A stretch of DNA of 64,000 bases. Origin: Aspidiotus rigidus (lineage: Eukaryota; Arthropoda; Insecta; Hemiptera; Diaspididae). Position numbers and translations under genes: made by a program. The notes beneath the pieces are model-generated. The model had not been told where the DNA came from, ran no database searches, and worked only from the letters and a program-made list of their open reading frames with translations. The DNA lies in the NCBI GenBank assembly GCA_035079385.1, contig JAVHKY010000023.1, positions 1,674,001 to 1,738,000 of the forward strand, read 5' to 3'. This document shows positions 11,901 through 26,900 of the stretch, piece after piece; position 1 is the stretch's first letter; each line of letters begins with the position of its first letter.

Positions 11901-14900
11901 AAGGCACGACCTTGATTAAAAACATCCGTAACTTGAGTCGGTAAATAATTTCCGGAGTTCCTCATCACATTCTTCAAAAAACCCATAACCAATGATTGAT
12001 TCTCTTCAATTGCAGGTTTTTGTCTGCGGACAACACAATAATAAACACATATTAAAGATCGACAGACCGATAAAAGCTTGGCGTCTTTCGTCGTCGCCGA
12101 CTTGTCCGACGTTCATTCGTCTAGAATATCTAGATGAAAAAAGTATCCGGCAAACTACGGGGTTGCATTCGTATCGAGCGAGACAGCTTTCTTGCGAATT
12201 ATATTAGCAGTCAATTGTACAGAGTCGATCGATAGGCAATTTTTGAAATAGATCTAGATTTCAGGGAGGAGGTGAGACAGGCCAAGACCTGACTGAAGTT
12301 TATTTCAACTAAGTGCTATACACTTTCCCGAAGGCCAAAAAGCGCACGCACTGTACCCCTCAGATATTGAATTATCTAAAGGACTTTGTTTTGTAGGTTG
12401 CATAATGTACAACTTGTTTCAGACAGACTTTAGGGAGAAGAACTGCTGAAGGTGCGGGGTACTCGAGAGCAAAATAGCTCTCACTATCCGTACCATTAAT
12501 GCCGAATCAGCTTAATTTCGAGTCTGGGTAAAACTTTTGATGTCGAAAACACTCACCGGAAAACTTTTCGAGCCTGTAAAACGAAAACACCGACAGAACT
12601 TTGATTTTGATTCGACTTGTGCTAGGATTTGGGAAAATTTTCAATAATGATGAAACAGCACAGAAGCAGTCTAAAGCTTATGGGCGATTTTTTATATCGG
12701 ATTCAAAAATACATCGTATTTAGTGTGAATCGCACGTCGTAAATTCAATATTTTCAGACGCGTACGAGTATATACGCCGTCATTTAGGAGAGATGAATGA
12801 ATACGACGCAATATCGTCCAATCTTGAGAAAGATTCAATCATATCATGCTTAGATTCTTCGCATTCTTCAATAAATACAAATTGACAAAATCGGAACGAG
12901 CAAGCGATACAACTTTTTGAACAGATTATTCGGTTTATGATGAAGAATAGCTTGTAATTTGGGCTTTGTTACAGGAAATGGGTTCGACAAGTGCCTATGA
13001 ATCCATTACCTAAATATAATATTCATCATATAACACGATGTCCACGATACCTACTCAATCAACGGGGCAACTCAACATCTCATCATTCAAAAGAAAAAAG
13101 ATAAATATCAAAGAAGTGCTGTTCGATGAACTCTGTCCGAGAGAAATTTTAACCAGCCGGGCGATCTGATAATCAAGATTCTCCCTCATCAAGCCTCTCA
13201 ATACTCGCGAAGTACCTCATGCAAAAACCTCGTCTTATTTACTACGCATCACAGAACAATAATTGATACACATCGTCGTCCATATCGCAGTCTGCTTCGA
13301 GCAGGAAAATTTTCTTGTTGACATAAGGAGTTATAAGATGGTAGCTATTTTCTTTAATGGTAGAATACTGAGTTCAGGTGACGAGACTTCTACTAAACAT
13401 TATCTTCATGTAATAAAATATAATACGGTATACTACATTTATTGTGTTGATCCTATCGTGTAATTACGACTATCACTCGTGTCTCATGAACTTAATTCAA
13501 TCATTAACCGACTAGGATGATCAGAATGAAATTATCATGAAGGATTCCCAACCTATCACATAAAATCACAAAATTCTATCGACTCCTCATTCGCTATCAG
13601 TGTGGCAAAAATTGCCAAAAAACACTATTTACAATCATCATCACGAAAGTTTAGCTTTGGCAGCATAAGTTTTCTCAGATACGAATTCATTCTAGTTTTT
13701 CGCAAGAAGTTTTCGACGCGCAATATGCTTATCGTCTCTTTGTGTATTTTTTTTTTTTTTTTAGTAATTGTCAGCAAATCAACGTAAACAACTACCGGTA
13801 CGTCTTATGTATTATCAATTTCATTGACCTCAGGGAACTTTTCAAACGCTTTCGCACAAAAATATAGGCATCGATATGATTTCCTGAACTCGATCGTAAA
13901 TCACGCGCACGAACGTCTTTAAAACCCCACCCCAATTATTCAACGGAACACTTGAGAAGAATGAACTTGATCAAGTTCACATAAATCTGACGAATTCTCG
14001 TCCAAATGAAATAGAAAATATGTACAAAGAAAGCTACAGTTTCCCCACTGAAGAAGTCATATTAAATAACATGATGGACTAGTTTCAACAGGATCGAATC
14101 GAACGGATAGGATAGCGCTAGCGTCGCGTTGCGTTTCTACTAAGCGGGAAGGGGAGATTCAGAAAGGGATTAGAACTACGCTGGTATAGGAGACAATTAC
14201 AGTAATAGAAAATTAGAAGAACTGAGTTCTGTAATAGCCGGCCAAATGAGAAGCTAACGATCTGCATAATAAGGTCTATCACACAAGTATAAGAGATCTC
14301 TTTCTCAAGACCGTTAGCTTGTCGCTAGGACGGCTTCTACGGAACTTGGTTCAAATATGACTCATATGAAACAGTCTTGGGTTTTTGATATCCCACGAAT
14401 AAGGTCTACAAACTGCCAAACATAATTCTACAAATCAAATGAGATAAAAAAAAACAACTCCGCTCCGTTCAAATGTTATAGACCGATTCCCCGAGACGTC
14501 AACGTCTTTGATTTTGATTGAATGCTTGTTCTCTACTGCTGGCTTTGGGGCAGCCATTTTAGAATCCCATAAGAATACACAGGGAACGTTTCGATCATTC
14601 ACTAGTATTCAAGAACAAGAAATACGTTAACAATAAAAGCTACATATTTGAATTCCAGAGAACTTCTAAATTCTAGATAGAGATCTCTAATACATTAGGA
14701 ACATCTTGTTTTTGAATATCTGTATGTGATCGAATCGGTCCCTGTGTATTCTTATGGAAACCGATATCATGATTGGCCCAATAATTGTAATATCGATTAC
14801 AAATTTGGGTACTTTGACTCACTATCGCTCACTGTTATCAACACTGTGACGTCACCGGGGAATCGGTCTAATCTAAGTGTTTTGTTTTTCTCCCATATAC

Positions 14901-17900
14901 GGCCGATCGCCATAGTTCGCTTCCCGTTTTCAAATTCGGCCGAAGTACCATGTTAGCGACTCTGGCGGATGCAGGCCCAAATTTGGAAGACCAGTCTATA
15001 CTCTGTTCACGTTAAGAAAGGATAGAAAGTTGTAAGAAGTACATACCTCAAGAACAGAACGCTCGAGGTAATTTTGATCTACCGTTCCGTTCTCGAGGTA
15101 CGTACTTTGTATTACTTTCTTTCTATCCTTTCTTAATGTGAACACAGTAAAAGAAAAAAATTTTCAAATCCTTATCAATTTTTGTTTCAATTCACGCATA
15201 TACCAGCCACTGTGGCGTGGCAATCGTTCATGTTGCCTTGCTTAAATATATACGTAGACAACAGTACACTAAAATTCACCAAGAGACAATGATACATTAA
15301 TACAATAAGGTACTTCTTGTTCACAAAACAAGCATACTTTTTTGTTTTTCCTCCAGATTGTATCATTGTCACTTGGTCTACTTTTGCATATGGCCATCCA
15401 CATCGAATAAATGAGTACAATATATTGGAACTGGACAACAAACGAGTCATTGCAGGTGGCAATGCATGGAAGCTTGGTCCAAAACGGTGATTATGATATT
15501 GAACCACAATACCCTAATTTTTACGGAAAAACCGAAATTTCTAAGCTCACAAGAAATCCAAAATCACGATACTGTCAAGCCAAAAATCATTCAGATGTCT
15601 TCTGATAACCCTCAGCATCAAGTTGGGTATTGTACAATCATACAACCTATTGTACACTGTTTCAACGTTTCCTAACGGGCGAAGCAAACACCCGTAACAT
15701 CCTTGTCAGGGTTGCAAAATATCAAGTTTTCTTTAAAAAGAGCAAGAAACGTGTTTTTTTTTTAGTTTATAACGTTTTTTTTTTGTTTAAAACATGTTGG
15801 AAATTTATTTTTTTCTTTCTGAGTTTAAAACAGTGTTTTAAACATGTTTAAAACGGCATTTCTATACAAATTTTGTATTTTTGTTGTTTTAAACATAATG
15901 ACCTAGCGTTTATTGCGGGGTTTCTCCAGGATTTTTCCCTAGACACTCACGCTTTCTTGTGCGTGAGTACGCGTGACTTCAAGTTCATGACGTGCCGTCC
16001 ATGTTTAAAACAATTTTTTCTCAAATTCCAATGTTCACATTGTTTAAAACAATTTTGTTTAAAACATCGCAACCCTGATCCTTGTTTTCAATATAAGTAA
16101 ATTACATTAGACCGGCCATCCACTAGGAGCGTCACGATCTGTAAAATTGAAAACGAGAACAGGCCAATTTTCCAGCTTCCCGTTTGAATGTTCATAACTT
16201 GGAAATGAAGTCCTTCGAGTCAGGGTTGCAAAAAGAAAAAAAAAAAAACAAAAAACATATTTTTTCAGTTTAAAACAGATTTTATGTATAAAACATGTTT
16301 TAAATGTCTTAAACATTGTTTAAAACCGTTTTAAATCATTTAATTATTGTTTGGGACACATTTTTGGAGTTCTATTTATCGTTTCAAACACATTTTGAAT
16401 GTTTTAACATCGGTTTTGAACATCGTTAAAATTTTTAAATTAGAACGTTGTTTAAACTTTAAAACAACGTTCTAATTTTTTTTTTACTTTTTCAACCCTG
16501 GAAAAATGGTCAAATATTCATTTTTAGTTAAGAATAATAATGGAAATATGGAAAAGAATAATTTTTTTAATGTACTGAAAAAAACAAGTTTAAAATAAAA
16601 AAAAAAAACACATCACGAACAATTCCGCAATTAAAAATTGAAGAAATATTCGGACTAAACAAAAGGGGCAGATCCGTGGGAAACAGATTCGGAAGTCGCA
16701 TTTTAGTGGGATTCTTCACCATCAGTGGGTCGCGAGATTTTTTTGGTTTAAAAGTGGGTCACGGCACAAGAAAGTTTGAAAACCACTGCTCTAGCCATAT
16801 ATGATAGGAAGGGGACTTAGAAAAATTCCTACCTCCGAGCTATATAGGAGGATTTGGAAAGACAACGGCTTCCTTCAAATTGCCGCGCGTTCAAGTTGTC
16901 ACGTCATGATTTTCAGGACTTGGAAAAACTTCAGGCTCTAGGGGACTCGGGACAGCGGATTCCAATTTTCTTGTCCCTTTTTTGTTAGTCCGACTTGAGA
17001 TCAGTTTTGCATTGAAGTTGGCCATTTTTTCGGTGCTACCAGCGTTGACGTTCTACCCGAATTTTGTCATTGAAAGCGTTTGCGTTCTGCTACTGTCGTT
17101 ATTTTACTGTTGAACACTGAATGCGATCATCAAAAGAGAATGTGAACACGGCTCAGTCATCCACTCTGACGAATGGGCAGCCTACAGCTCACTACAAGCT
17201 GAGGATTACCGGTACAATATGGTGGACCATTAAGAATCCGGGAACTGGCGCCCACACACAAGGAATAGACAAATCGTGGCTTGACGCAAAAATATCAGTT
17301 CTGAAAAAGAAACACGGACTTCCTCTACATCTCCTATAGTCACATTTTGACCACTACTGCTGGAAGATGTGGAGGAAGGGTAATCCGGACCAACATCGCG
17401 CATTCTTAGATGACGTCAGACCTAAACGCACGGAATAATCACAATTTGGACGAAGCTATCATGCAGTTGATTTTTTTTAACTTCTTTAGTTGACTATACA
17501 AATTCGGACAAGACTCTTTGAAAAGTTGATTTTTGGGAGCAATCAAAATAGAGGGTAGAAAGCATACGCTGGCAGTGACTGTAAAACACGCTGCCTGATG
17601 TTGTAGATCGCAGGATTCCGGTAGAGCGCAAACGTTAATAGTGAAACGACGGGTTGACGTTCACTAGTAGCACCACTTTTTCTTCAAATATAGGTATCCC
17701 AATACCACCCTAGCAAGGAAAATACAGGGCCACCGTATTTAAGATTTCCACCGTCGACATCTGTACACAGGGTAAACTAGTGAGACCACAAGAAATTCCC
17801 AATTTTTCGTGAGCATCAGACTAGTTGATACAATTTCAGCATCCATCGATCCATTTCTCACACACTGCACTGTTTTCCAAATAACCCTAATTTGAGTTTT

Positions 17901-20900
17901 GACGTTCCTCCCCTCCTCAGCTTCCTTCGAATTTCACTCAGAAATATCGCAACTTTTACGAATGAGAAGTCATTCACGATGATATTCGAGATTTCGGGTC
18001 ACACATAAGCACTCAAATATTCATTGATTTTCAATCGTCGAGCTCGTGAGCATATTTACTCGTTTTTGTTTTCACCCCACCTCCTCCACCAGTTATTTCC
18101 AATCTGTCAAAATACTGCACGCACGAGGCCCGATATAACGAACACGACACGCTCGTGAAGAGTACATAGTGTATGACGTAACTTTACGCCCAAACGCGAA
18201 ATATTATATTTATTCAGCCACTCTCGCAAACATTATCAAACAAACGTAAACGCTGGATCATTTTCTAGGAGCGTGGTACAGCTTACCGCCGCACGTTTCA
18301 TCCCGTCATACCAGTTTTCTCATTGCCCGCACAAAACTCTTCTCCGAAGGCGAAATTACTGCATACAACAATACTCGGAAAATTTCTTATTCCGCACCGC
18401 GCTCTCGTCCGTTTTCATGCAATAAATATTCTTATCATCTATCACTTCGCCACCTGTTGTATGATTTCATCGCTCCAGTTTCGTTCGATTCGACCTTAAA
18501 AAAATCCTTTATTTCGCATCATTATATTTTGAACGCGTACGTACGGCTGTCGTCGCCGTCGTCGTACGCTGATAGCGAAACAACGGCTAGCAGCACACGA
18601 CAATTCATTGCCTACAGAGAATTTGCGTGACCCTGGAATCGCCCCGTCAACCTCCAACCGTGTACGTACTCCGTTTCACGCTACACTACTGTCCCGTATA
18701 CGATTTCGACGTACGAACGACGTGCGAGAATAATACCGCGAGTCAATTTTTGCATCCGACTTACAGATCTCTTGGTTCCTCCAGACGAAAGACGTGCACG
18801 GTTTCTGTGTTACTCGAGCAGCATAGGTAATCGCCGTCCATACTAAAGGCCATATTACGAATCTGCACACAACGTTTCATACCGCGACGAAATTCGTACA
18901 ATTTAACACCGTCCTGTACATTGAACACACGGATAACCGTTCCCTTTTCACTGGCTGTCGCGATTTTCAATCCATCGTGACTGAAAGCCAACGCTGCCAA
19001 AGGATTGGTGTGAGCGGCAATCATTGTCTTTGAGTGCTGTAACAAGAATCATATTAGCTGGTTTACAAGTCTCATTTGCGAGTTATGGATGAACACTTGA
19101 CGCACGCCAATCATTCGAGACTGAAATTGACCCCTTTGGTCATCAAAAATCGTGTCCGAGGTGAAAATTTCAATATTTTTGACGACCCAGCGTTATTGCG
19201 TCAATAATCAGATGAAGAAATTTCAGAGCAAGGGATGATTGACTGCTTGAGATTCATTTCTAGACGCTACTTTGGGACTTATAATCATGCTCTGGAAATA
19301 CAATAAACATATAACAGATAATGTTTCACTTTGGCTCTAGGAAACATCAAGTTGTACGACCTAGAAAGCCTTCTGTTATAACTGATCTCCCCCTACTACT
19401 TGTAAGAAAAGAACTTCAATTGACAGACAGACCTTGGGAGGGTGGATGACCAGTCCAGAGAGAACAGAAAATTGAATCAAGTCCCACGTATAAGAACATT
19501 TTCTTCAGCACTGGACAAAAGCAACTCTATTGCTGATCTTGCCAATGCCTTCAACTGTCATTTGCAGGCTGACAAATGAATGATTTTTCTGGCACGTTAG
19601 TATTAACTACTTGCAGTAGGATGGTTATAATGACTGCGATTTTCCAAGAAAAGATGCTGGGGTCTTTTCAAAGAAATAGTTGAACGAGATTACTTCACCA
19701 TGAACCCAGTCCTTTCAGCCACTATGGGTATTTTGACGTGCGTCAAGTATTTTAGATTTGGTTTGATACTATAGAAATACTCACGAGATTTACAGCATCG
19801 AAAATCTGAACTTCGCCAGTTGTAGTGGAACCGGGATATGCTAAATAACAATGATCACTGTTAGTAGATAAGCTACACAAACCCGTCATATTCGGTGGAG
19901 TCTCGCGTATCGTGTGCAAGACTTTCATATCGCGTATGTTATGAATGTGTAACGAATCTTCCAAGCAAACGACCAGACGCTGTGAAATATTTCAATTTTT
20001 TTTTTAAATTACAATAAGGTTCAATTAAAATTATATAGTTTTATGAGAATAAATTCACTTCACGAGGTCACTCACGACGATATCTGTTCATAATTAAAAA
20101 AGGATTGAAAATGTTTACATACAGGAAACCGGTTTCTAAGAACCTTAATGTTTTTGAGCTGACTTGTTTGGAGCAATGAGGCTTGTTTTTTTCCTAACAC
20201 TTTTTTCTTTAGGAGAGGCGGGAAGGTGAAATGAAATATTTTTGTGGTTCAAAGGGAGCGGAGAGGTCATTTTTGCATTTATTTGTCATTTATATACGTT
20301 TGTAATTTTTGTGTTCAAATGTCATCTTTACCCTCATCATAGTTGCGTTTGCCAATTTTGCATTCAGTTTTCACTTTTTCATTCAGTTGTCAATCTTGCA
20401 TTCAAATGTCATTCTTGCATTCAGTTTTCACTTTGTCATTCAGTTGTCATTCCTGCATTCAAAATGTCATTTTTATATTCATGTCACTTTTTTATTCAGT
20501 TGATACCTTGTATTCAAATGTTAATTTTACATCATTTTCTCATTTTTTATTCAAGTGAGACTTTTGTATTCAGTCGTCATTCTTGCATTCAAATGTTATA
20601 ATCATATTTGTCATTCTTGCATTCAGTAGTCATCCTTGAATTCAAAAGTCATTTTTGTATTCAGGTGTCACTTTTGTATTCAGTTGTCATTCTTGCATAC
20701 AAATATCAATTTATTTGTAATTTTTGTATTCGAGTGTCACTTTTCTCTTCAGTTGGCATTCTTGCATCCAAATGTCAATTTTATATTGATCACTTTTCTA
20801 CTCAGTTGTCATTCTTGTATTCAAATGTCATTTTTGCATTCAGGCGTCACTTTTGCATTCAAATGTCATTTTTGTATTCAGGCGCCATTCATTCATTTAA

Positions 20901-23900
20901 ATGTCATTTTCATACTTGTCTTTTTTACATTTGTCATTTTTGTATTCAGGTGTCATTCTTGCATTCAAATATCACTTTACACATTATTTTGTCATTTTGG
21001 TATTCTTCACTTTTCTACACAGTTGTCATTTTTGTATTCAAATGTCATTTTTATATTTGTAATTTTAGCATTTAGGCGTTACTTTTGCATTTAGGTGTCA
21101 TTCTTGCACTTGAATGTAATTTTCATACTTGTTAATTTTGCATTCAGGTGTCATTTTGGCATTCAGTTGTCATTTTTACATTGTCATTTTTGCATTAAGC
21201 CGTCACTTTTGCATTCAAATGTCATTTTTGTAATCAGGTGTCATTCTTACACTTATATGTCATTTTAATACTTGTAATTTTTGCATTCAGGTGTCAGTTT
21301 GGCATTCAGTTGTCTTTTTGACATTTGTCATTTTTGTATTCAGGTGTCATTCTTGCATTCAAATATCACTTTACATATTATTTTGTCATTTTTGTATTCA
21401 AGTGTCACTTTTCTATTCAGTTGTCATTCCAAATGTCAATTTTATATTGGTCACTTTTCTACTCAGTTGTCATTTTTGCATTCAGGCGTCACTTTTGCAT
21501 TCAAATGTCATTTTTGTATTCAGGTGCCATTCTTGCACTTAAATGTCATTTTCATACTTGTCTTTTTTGCATTCAGGTGTCAGTTTGGCATTCAGTTGCC
21601 ATTTTTACATTTGTAATTTTTGTACTCAGGTGTCATTCTTGCATTCAAATTTCACTTTACACATTATTTTGTCATTTTTGTATTTGTGAGTTTTCTATTC
21701 AGTTGTCATTCTTGCATCCAAAAGTCGGTTATATATTTGTCACTTTTCTACTCAGTTGTCATTTTTGTATTCAGGCGTCACTTTTGCATTCAAATGTCAT
21801 TTCTGTATTCAGGTGCCATTCTTGCACTTAAATGTCATTTTCATACTTGTCTTTTTTGCATTCAGGTGTCAGTTTGGCATTCAGTTGTCATTTTTACATT
21901 TGTTATTTTTGTATTCAAGTGTCACTTTTCTATTCAGTTGTCATTCTTGCATCCAAATGTCAATTTTATATCGGTCACTTTTCTACTCGGTTGTCATTTT
22001 TGTATTCAGGTGCCATTCTTGCACTTAAATGTCATTTTCATACTTGTCTTTTTTGCATTCAGGTGTCAGTTTGGCATTCAGTTGCCATTTTTACATTTGT
22101 AATTTTTGTACTCAGGTGTCATTCTTGCATTCAAATTTCACTTTACACATTATTTTGTCATCTTTGTATTCAAGTGTCACTTTTCTATTCAGTTGTCATT
22201 CTTGCATCCAAATGTCAGTTATATATTTGTCACTTTTGTACTCAGTTGTCATTCTTGTATTCAAATGTCATTTTTATATTTGTTATTTTAGCATTCAGGC
22301 GTTATTTTCATTCTTGCATCCAAATGTCAATTTTATATTGGTCACTTTTCTACTCAGTTGTCATTTTTGTATTCAGGCGTCACTTTTGCATTCAAATTTC
22401 ATTTCTGTATTCAGGTGCCATTCTTGCACTTAAATGTCATTTTCATACTTGTTTTTTTTGCATTCAGGTGTCAGTTTGGCATTCAGTTGTCATTCTTACA
22501 TTTGCCATTTGTGTATTCAGGTGTCATTCTTGTATTCAAATATCACTTTACACATTATTTTGTCATTTTTGTATTCAAGTGTCACTTTTCTATTCAGTTG
22601 TCATTCTTGCATCCAAATGTCAGTTATATATTTGTCACTTTTCTACTCATTTGTCATTCTTGTATTCAAATGTCATTTTTATATTTGTCATTTTAGCACT
22701 CAGGCTTTTCCTTTGCATTCATGTGTCATTCTTGCACTTAGATATAAGTTATCATACTTGTCATTTTTGCATTCAGGTGTCATTTTGGTATTTAGTTGTC
22801 ATTTTTACATTGTCATTTTTGTATTCAATCGTCATTCTTGCATTCAAATGTCATTTTTACATATTTGTGACTTCTCACAAAAAAAACCTTAAGCGTCCCA
22901 AAAATCGATCAGGAGAGCGGGAATTTTTTAATTTTTTAAAGTCTTCTCAAAGTATGAAAAATACCTTGAAATATTTTGCAGACTTTTGAAGAGGCTTTCT
23001 TGCTATAACTCACAACAATCTGTCACAAGAAACCCCACAAGAGTCCGTAAAAGATCATTTTGATCATTTTAATGTAACTGAAATATACTCTTTTTCACAA
23101 TTCATATGCTGGACGCTTGAAGGTTTTTTTTTGTGATAAGTCACAATTGTAATTTTTGTATTTAGCTGTCACTTTTGTATTCAGTTGTCATTTTTGCATT
23201 TGGGACAAGGTGTTTACCAGAATCAGGAAGTGAAAATCCGAGACTTTCTGGTATCTCCAAGACATTTTTAGCTCTTCACAGAACATTGAAAATAGAACTA
23301 AATTTTTGGAAGAATAGTTTTCCTCATTAATTTTCAAAATAGGCTGGGAAAAGAAACTTTTTTTAGGTTGACCCAGCTGAATTACGAGGCAATCCGGGTT
23401 TATGGGCCTTCTTTTCGGCATTGAAGATTTTTCCGGGGTTCTAAGGTTTTCTGGGATCAGTAGACACCTGTGTAAATCATGTTTGCGTTCAGGTGTAATT
23501 TTTCCGTTTTGATGCAATTTTTGCATTTGTCATTTTCAGTAATGTACGCTGGTTGACTTTAAATCGACCTCAAATCAATGTCGATCTAAAGTCAACCAAA
23601 TTTTTCTATTGACCTGAAATCAATATTGCTCTGTTGCGTCAATTGACAGTCAATTTGCAGTTCTCTGGGAATATATTTGGGTTGACTTTGATAGCATTCT
23701 GTCTGTTTGGTGACTTTGCTATATGCAGACAGGAAGCTTAGTCTTAATTATAAAATGAGGGCCATTGAGAATCAGGGTTAGGGCTTGACCAGTGCAGCAA
23801 TAGTCAAATCGACACAATTCTGACGTCATGAAATCTTATACCACTGATCGACTCTTTTTTGAACCACAACTCGCAATTCCTATCCGAATGTGCAATTGAA

Positions 23901-26900
23901 ATGTACGCAATTTTGACGTCAATTGTCAGCAGGACCGATATTGCACACAATTTTTCGTCATGGCTCTCAACTTACATGGACCAACTATTTGGCGTGGCCC
24001 CGGTGAGGCTTTAAATATTTAAACCCCTACCGGGTCAGGGCTCAATCTCAGGCCTGATTTCAGTCTTTTTTCGACAAATGGCACATATATGACACGAAGT
24101 CGACGTCGATTTTGAGTCGACATAAATCTTTGGGAGTCGACTTAAATTCAAAGTAAACGCGGTCGATTTTGAGTCCGCTTTCTGTAATTTTGATTCAATT
24201 TGTGGTCGATATCGAGGGGAACTAAATCGACGTCGATTGAGAGTCGACTTTTAATCGAACTAACGAATCGATTTGAATTCAATTCGACCTCAGATCGACG
24301 TTGATTTCGAGTCGACACGGTTCATCGGGTGAGAATTAGTGTGTGCTCGAAAAGTGAATTTATTCACAATCTACCCCATGCGAAACTCTACTTACCGAGC
24401 GATTCAGTTTTACTGATAAAATACTGTTCGCGTAACTGTAATTGCATATTTCCGAACCTTTCTTGAAATGGCAAATTCTCAATTTTCTAGGTGACGATAA
24501 TCCAACTATGGCAACCAAACTGCTACTAAATAATCGTTCTACTATGTATATATCGTCGAAATCGGCTGAAAAGATGAACCAAAACATAAAGCGTCGATAA
24601 ACATTATATAATGCAAGACATCATTACAATGTCGACCAGTAATAAGCTGCACCGTTAAATGATCTACAGCTAACGCGAAGCATTATCGATTTTTCTCTCA
24701 CGGTACTAAAAAATAATCGAGTCGGTAAACGACAGAGCGAAAAAGAAGGTAAGCGATATCTTTCTCCATGCAAACGTACACACATTATAATTAAATAAGC
24801 TTACAATTTTTCCTCAATAAGACAGAAGAAAAAGAAGAATAAGAAAACAAAATTCTATCTTATTCTTTGGCTTGGGTTGAAAACTACAAATACTTGTGTA
24901 AAAAATAGTCCATTAGCAATGATGAGACAATTCAGGAAAGTATAGCCTCGACCAAGAATCTAACTCATTTGAATATAATCGGTTGAATTAGTTCACAGTC
25001 AACTTGAAGGACTATTTTACCACAGCGTTCAGCAAAAACACGAAAGAGAGAAAAAAATAATACGAAAATACACACGATATCAATTATATAGAAAGAAAAA
25101 CAAGACGATAAGCAGATATTCTCCACTGCAGCAGTTCTCAACCTCTGAGAGGCCGCGGCCTCTAATTTTTTTCAGAACCCCACGAAGGGAAATTAATAAT
25201 TTTGTGCCATTATTCTTGGAGAAGTTACAAGCGATAAAAATTCATATGTGAATAAGTTGGGAGGAATTGCAGCTCCGTGAATCTTACGCACCTGATCCAG
25301 CCTTTTAATCTGGTTTAAAGGCTAGCAGTGCCACACGCATAACCGTGCGAACGAAGAGGACTATGATGCTCGATCTTGTAGATTCAACCTAATCTAAATA
25401 CATCACGTCGTCAGGAATGGGAGAAACTCAAACACCACATCTTCTTCTCAAGTTCTCTGAGATCATAACTATTCGCGCACCTCAGGTTGGAAACTGCTGT
25501 TCCTAATGGATGCATAACCCAGTATCATGCGGTAAATTGCCCTGACACACAAATGCTATAACTTATTCGAAAGCGAAACAAGTCCACGATCAGAATATAG
25601 CATTGTGTACCACAGTAAACAACTATATTGTTTGAACTCATGTTCAGTAGGCCAGCTTTTCAAAAAGCAAAGAAATGAGACTAAGCGCACACCAAAAGTA
25701 TTTTGATCGCTGAGTTCGATTCTGGTCCTCACCTTCGATATTTGCTCGACATTTATCTTAATTTTCTCAAGGTTGACGAGTCGTAATACAGTTATCGTCG
25801 ATCGACACACGAACATAAACAAACAGGAAAAAATAAAGACCAGAATTGAATACAGCGTTCAAAATTTATACTTCTACAACAGAATGCGGAACGGTCTCAT
25901 CTTTTTAAGTCATGTACTAAGGATAGTCTAAGCTCGCGCGTAAGAAAACGACTGGAATTTTTCCAGAAGACATTGCAAAACAGCATTACATGCACCTACA
26001 AAATCTTCAATACCGGTACCTACGAAGTATTTTTCAAGTTCAGTAACAATACTTACTACACCATTCTTCTGAGTCGCCTGTAAAAATACAAAAAAATTAC
26101 CAAACTTTAACATTCGCCTCCTTTTTCAACTAAAACGAATATTTCGACGGCGAATAGCGCAAATTTAATACTCAATAATCTCGCGATGATATTTTTTTCT
26201 TTAAAATTAGGTAATAATAGTGAGCTGATGAAGGGGGAGAGAAATGGTACGAGAAAGACCAAGATGTGACCAGACCAACAGTTAATACAAAAATAGGCTG
26301 ATCGATCCCTAACCTATTTTACAGTTTTAAACATAGAATTAATCTAAACTCTCTTCATTCAGGGCGTAGAGTTGAGCTCTGAAGAAAGTCCACCACTTTT
26401 CAGTCAAGCCTGACTAGACTCGTAGTTTACTACGTACTAGGTTAGTATTCAACACGATATCAAAACAAGAGCAACTGATTTCTCGCCTATCATGCAATTC
26501 GAAGTTTATGAGCCAAGTCCCTACCTTCTTTGTAAGTCCTAAGAACCTTGACATCATGGGCAAGACCCCGGTGGACCTTATATGGCCAGAATGTAATGGA
26601 AAAAGGAGATGGCGGTGGGTTAGTGAGCTTAACGATCTTGACTTACAAGACAGTGACCTCGCGCCTCTGATCCCGCCCAGTCATCTTTACGACTTCGGAT
26701 CCATTAATTCCAATTGACCTATCCTTGGAACGCGACCTGAATATTGTGAAAGAAGGGAAGGGGCCAAGTCCAATCGGCTTGACTCAAGAGGTCCTAAGTT
26801 TGCATCCTAGATGCCGATCGACCTTGACTTAAATTGAGAACCATTTGGAATGTGACCCGCTTGTAGTGAAGGGGGGAAGCGGGTTTGGTGAGGCAATCAT

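Noticed and set aside
20608..22989. Frames up to 385 codons rich in CHF/CIQ repeats
   Set aside because: They are the translation of the 19-bp minisatellite; neighbouring frames give the same peptide shifted.
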